19,061 bases of DNA from Melaminivora alkalimesophila. Lineage in GTDB: Bacteria; Pseudomonadota; Gammaproteobacteria; Burkholderiales; Burkholderiaceae_C. Shown here piece by piece: positions 17,361 to 19,061 of this stretch (positions within the stretch are counted from its first letter, which is position 1; each line of letters opens with the position of its first letter). The notes under the pieces were generated by a model, which was not told where the DNA came from, did no database searches, and was given only the letters and a program-made list of their open reading frames with translations. A program made the position numbers and the translations under genes. The stretch covers positions 1 through 19,061 of the forward strand of contig NZ_ALEE01000561.1 of NCBI RefSeq assembly GCF_000282995.1, written 5' to 3'.

Positions 17361-18080
17361 ATGGACCAACTCTGGCTCGCCTTCGTGCAGTGGCTCCACA
17401 CCGTGGGGCTGCACGTGGACGCCGGCACCTCGCGCGCCGTGGCCGAGGGCGCGGCGCGCGCCACCCAGCAGCTGGACATGCCGGGCCTGCTGGCGCTGGC
17501 GGCGGCGCTGGGCTGGGCCAGCGGCTTTCGGCTGTACGCGGTGGTGTTCATCGTGGGCATGCTGGGGGCGGCCGGCTGGCTGGCGCTGCCCGAGGGGCTG
17601 ACCGTGCTGGAGCATCCGGCCGTGCTGCTGGTGAGCGGCTTCATGCTGCTGGTGGAGTTCTTCGCGGACAAGCTGCCCTGGGTGGATAGCGCCTGGGACG
17701 CGCTGCACGCCTTCATCCGCGTGCCCGCCGGGGCGCTGCTGGCGGCCAGCGTGTTCGGCTTCGACAACGCCACGCTGGCGATCGTGGCCGGCCTGTTGGG
17801 CGGTTCGCTGTCGGCCACGGCGCTGGCCACCAAGATGACCACGCGCGCGGCGGTGAACACCTCGCCCGAGCCCTTTTCCAACTGGGGGCTGTCGTTCTTC
17901 GAGGACGGGCTGGTGGTGGCCGTGGTCTGGCTGGCCACGCAGCACCCGCTGGTCTTCGGCGCCGCGCTGCTGCTGATGCTGCTGGTGTCGGTGCTGCTGC
18001 TGGTCGTGCTGTTTCGATTCCTGCGCGCCGTGCTGCGGCGCGTCTCTTCCTTTTTTTCCGGTTCTGCCAAGGTGGCCTGA
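17361..18080 (+). CDS. DUF4126-family integral membrane protein
   Basis: This 239-residue inner-membrane protein has no known function. Hydrophobic segments lie near 41-76, 86-101, 121-155 (probably two), 182-192 and 197-220, giving perhaps five or six membrane spans. Conserved-looking stretches typical of DUF4126 proteins are VEFFADKLPWVDSAWDALHAFIRVPAGALLA (100-128) and NTSPEPFSNWGLSFFED (166-182). The C-terminal tail is basic and serine-rich (RAVLRRVSSFFSGSAK). It lies between liuC and liuD with gaps of 26 and 0 bases, so it is co-transcribed with the carboxylase genes. The stop TGA is immediately followed by the liuD ATG. The ATG at 17361 is the first start after the liuC stop in this frame; no strong ribosome-binding site precedes it. 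A link to leucine catabolism is suggested only by position. Confidence 0.87.
   Translation: MDQLWLAFVQWLHTVGLHVDAGTSRAVAEGAARATQQLDMPGLLALAAALGWASGFRLYAVVFIVGMLGAAGWLALPEGLTVLEHPAVLLVSGFMLLVEFFADKLPWVDSAWDALHAFIRVPAGALLAASVFGFDNATLAIVAGLLGGSLSATALATKMTTRAAVNTSPEPFSNWGLSFFEDGLVVAVVWLATQHPLVFGAALLLMLLVSVLLLVVLFRFLRAVLRRVSSFFSGSAKVA
18024..18057 (+). terminator. Candidate intrinsic terminator/attenuator inside the DUF4126 3' end, before liuD
   Basis: CGCGCCG (18024-18030), a five-base TGCTG loop, and CGGCGCG (18036-18042) form a perfect 7-bp GC stem. A T-rich tract follows (TCTCTTCC, then seven T at 18051-18057). The structure ends 23 bases before the liuD start and is read as codons for LRRVSSFF. 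It could reduce transcription into liuD. The seven-T run starts eight bases after the stem, longer than ideal, so partial attenuation or chance is possible. Confidence 0.4.

Positions 18081-19061
<981 letters not shown>

Overview
The window is GC-rich, densely coding bacterial DNA. Third-position GC bias leaves long open frames on the opposite strand. Gene content and protein sequences point to a betaproteobacterium, most likely Burkholderiales and perhaps Comamonadaceae-like; this is inferred from family recognition, not from a search. The core is a leucine/isovalerate catabolic locus (liu). No tRNA, rRNA, CRISPR array, insertion sequence or prophage gene was seen, and no gene-free stretch reaches 300 bases.

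Left block (1-7481, + strand): the distal half of a terminator from an upstream gene; the MerR-type regulator liuR; isovaleryl-CoA dehydrogenase liuA; a beta-carbonic anhydrase; isocitrate dehydrogenase kinase/phosphatase aceK; an acetyl-CoA C-acetyltransferase whose start codon overlaps the aceK stop; a short-chain dehydrogenase; and a second acyl-CoA dehydrogenase. A perfect 20-bp palindrome lies between liuR and liuA, and an 18/20 copy lies upstream of liuR. These are very probably LiuR operators.

Middle block (7521-13047): genes not obviously tied to leucine. An orphan family-5 extracellular solute-binding protein (- strand) is divergent from a membrane Cache-PAS-GGDEF diguanylate cyclase (+). 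A HAD phosphatase (+) follows, then an AraC-family regulator (-) that diverges from the right block. A 19-bp near-palindrome directly abuts the AraC-family start codon.

Right block (13172-19061, + strand): a tightly spaced likely operon of acyl-CoA synthetase, liuB (methylcrotonyl-CoA carboxylase carboxyltransferase subunit), liuC (methylglutaconyl-CoA hydratase), a DUF4126 membrane protein, and liuD (biotin carboxylase subunit, cut by the window edge after 327 codons). A candidate intrinsic terminator or attenuator lies inside the 3' end of the DUF4126 gene, just before liuD.

How it fits together: the acyl-CoA synthetase may activate a branched or medium-chain acid. LiuA oxidises isovaleryl-CoA to 3-methylcrotonyl-CoA, LiuB/LiuD carboxylate it using bicarbonate, and LiuC hydrates 3-methylglutaconyl-CoA to HMG-CoA. 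HMG-CoA lyase (LiuE) is not in the window. The thiolase handles acetoacetyl-CoA, carbonic anhydrase can supply bicarbonate, and AceK directs the resulting acetyl-CoA between the TCA cycle and the glyoxylate shunt. The genes are mostly known families; the points of interest are their arrangement and control signals.
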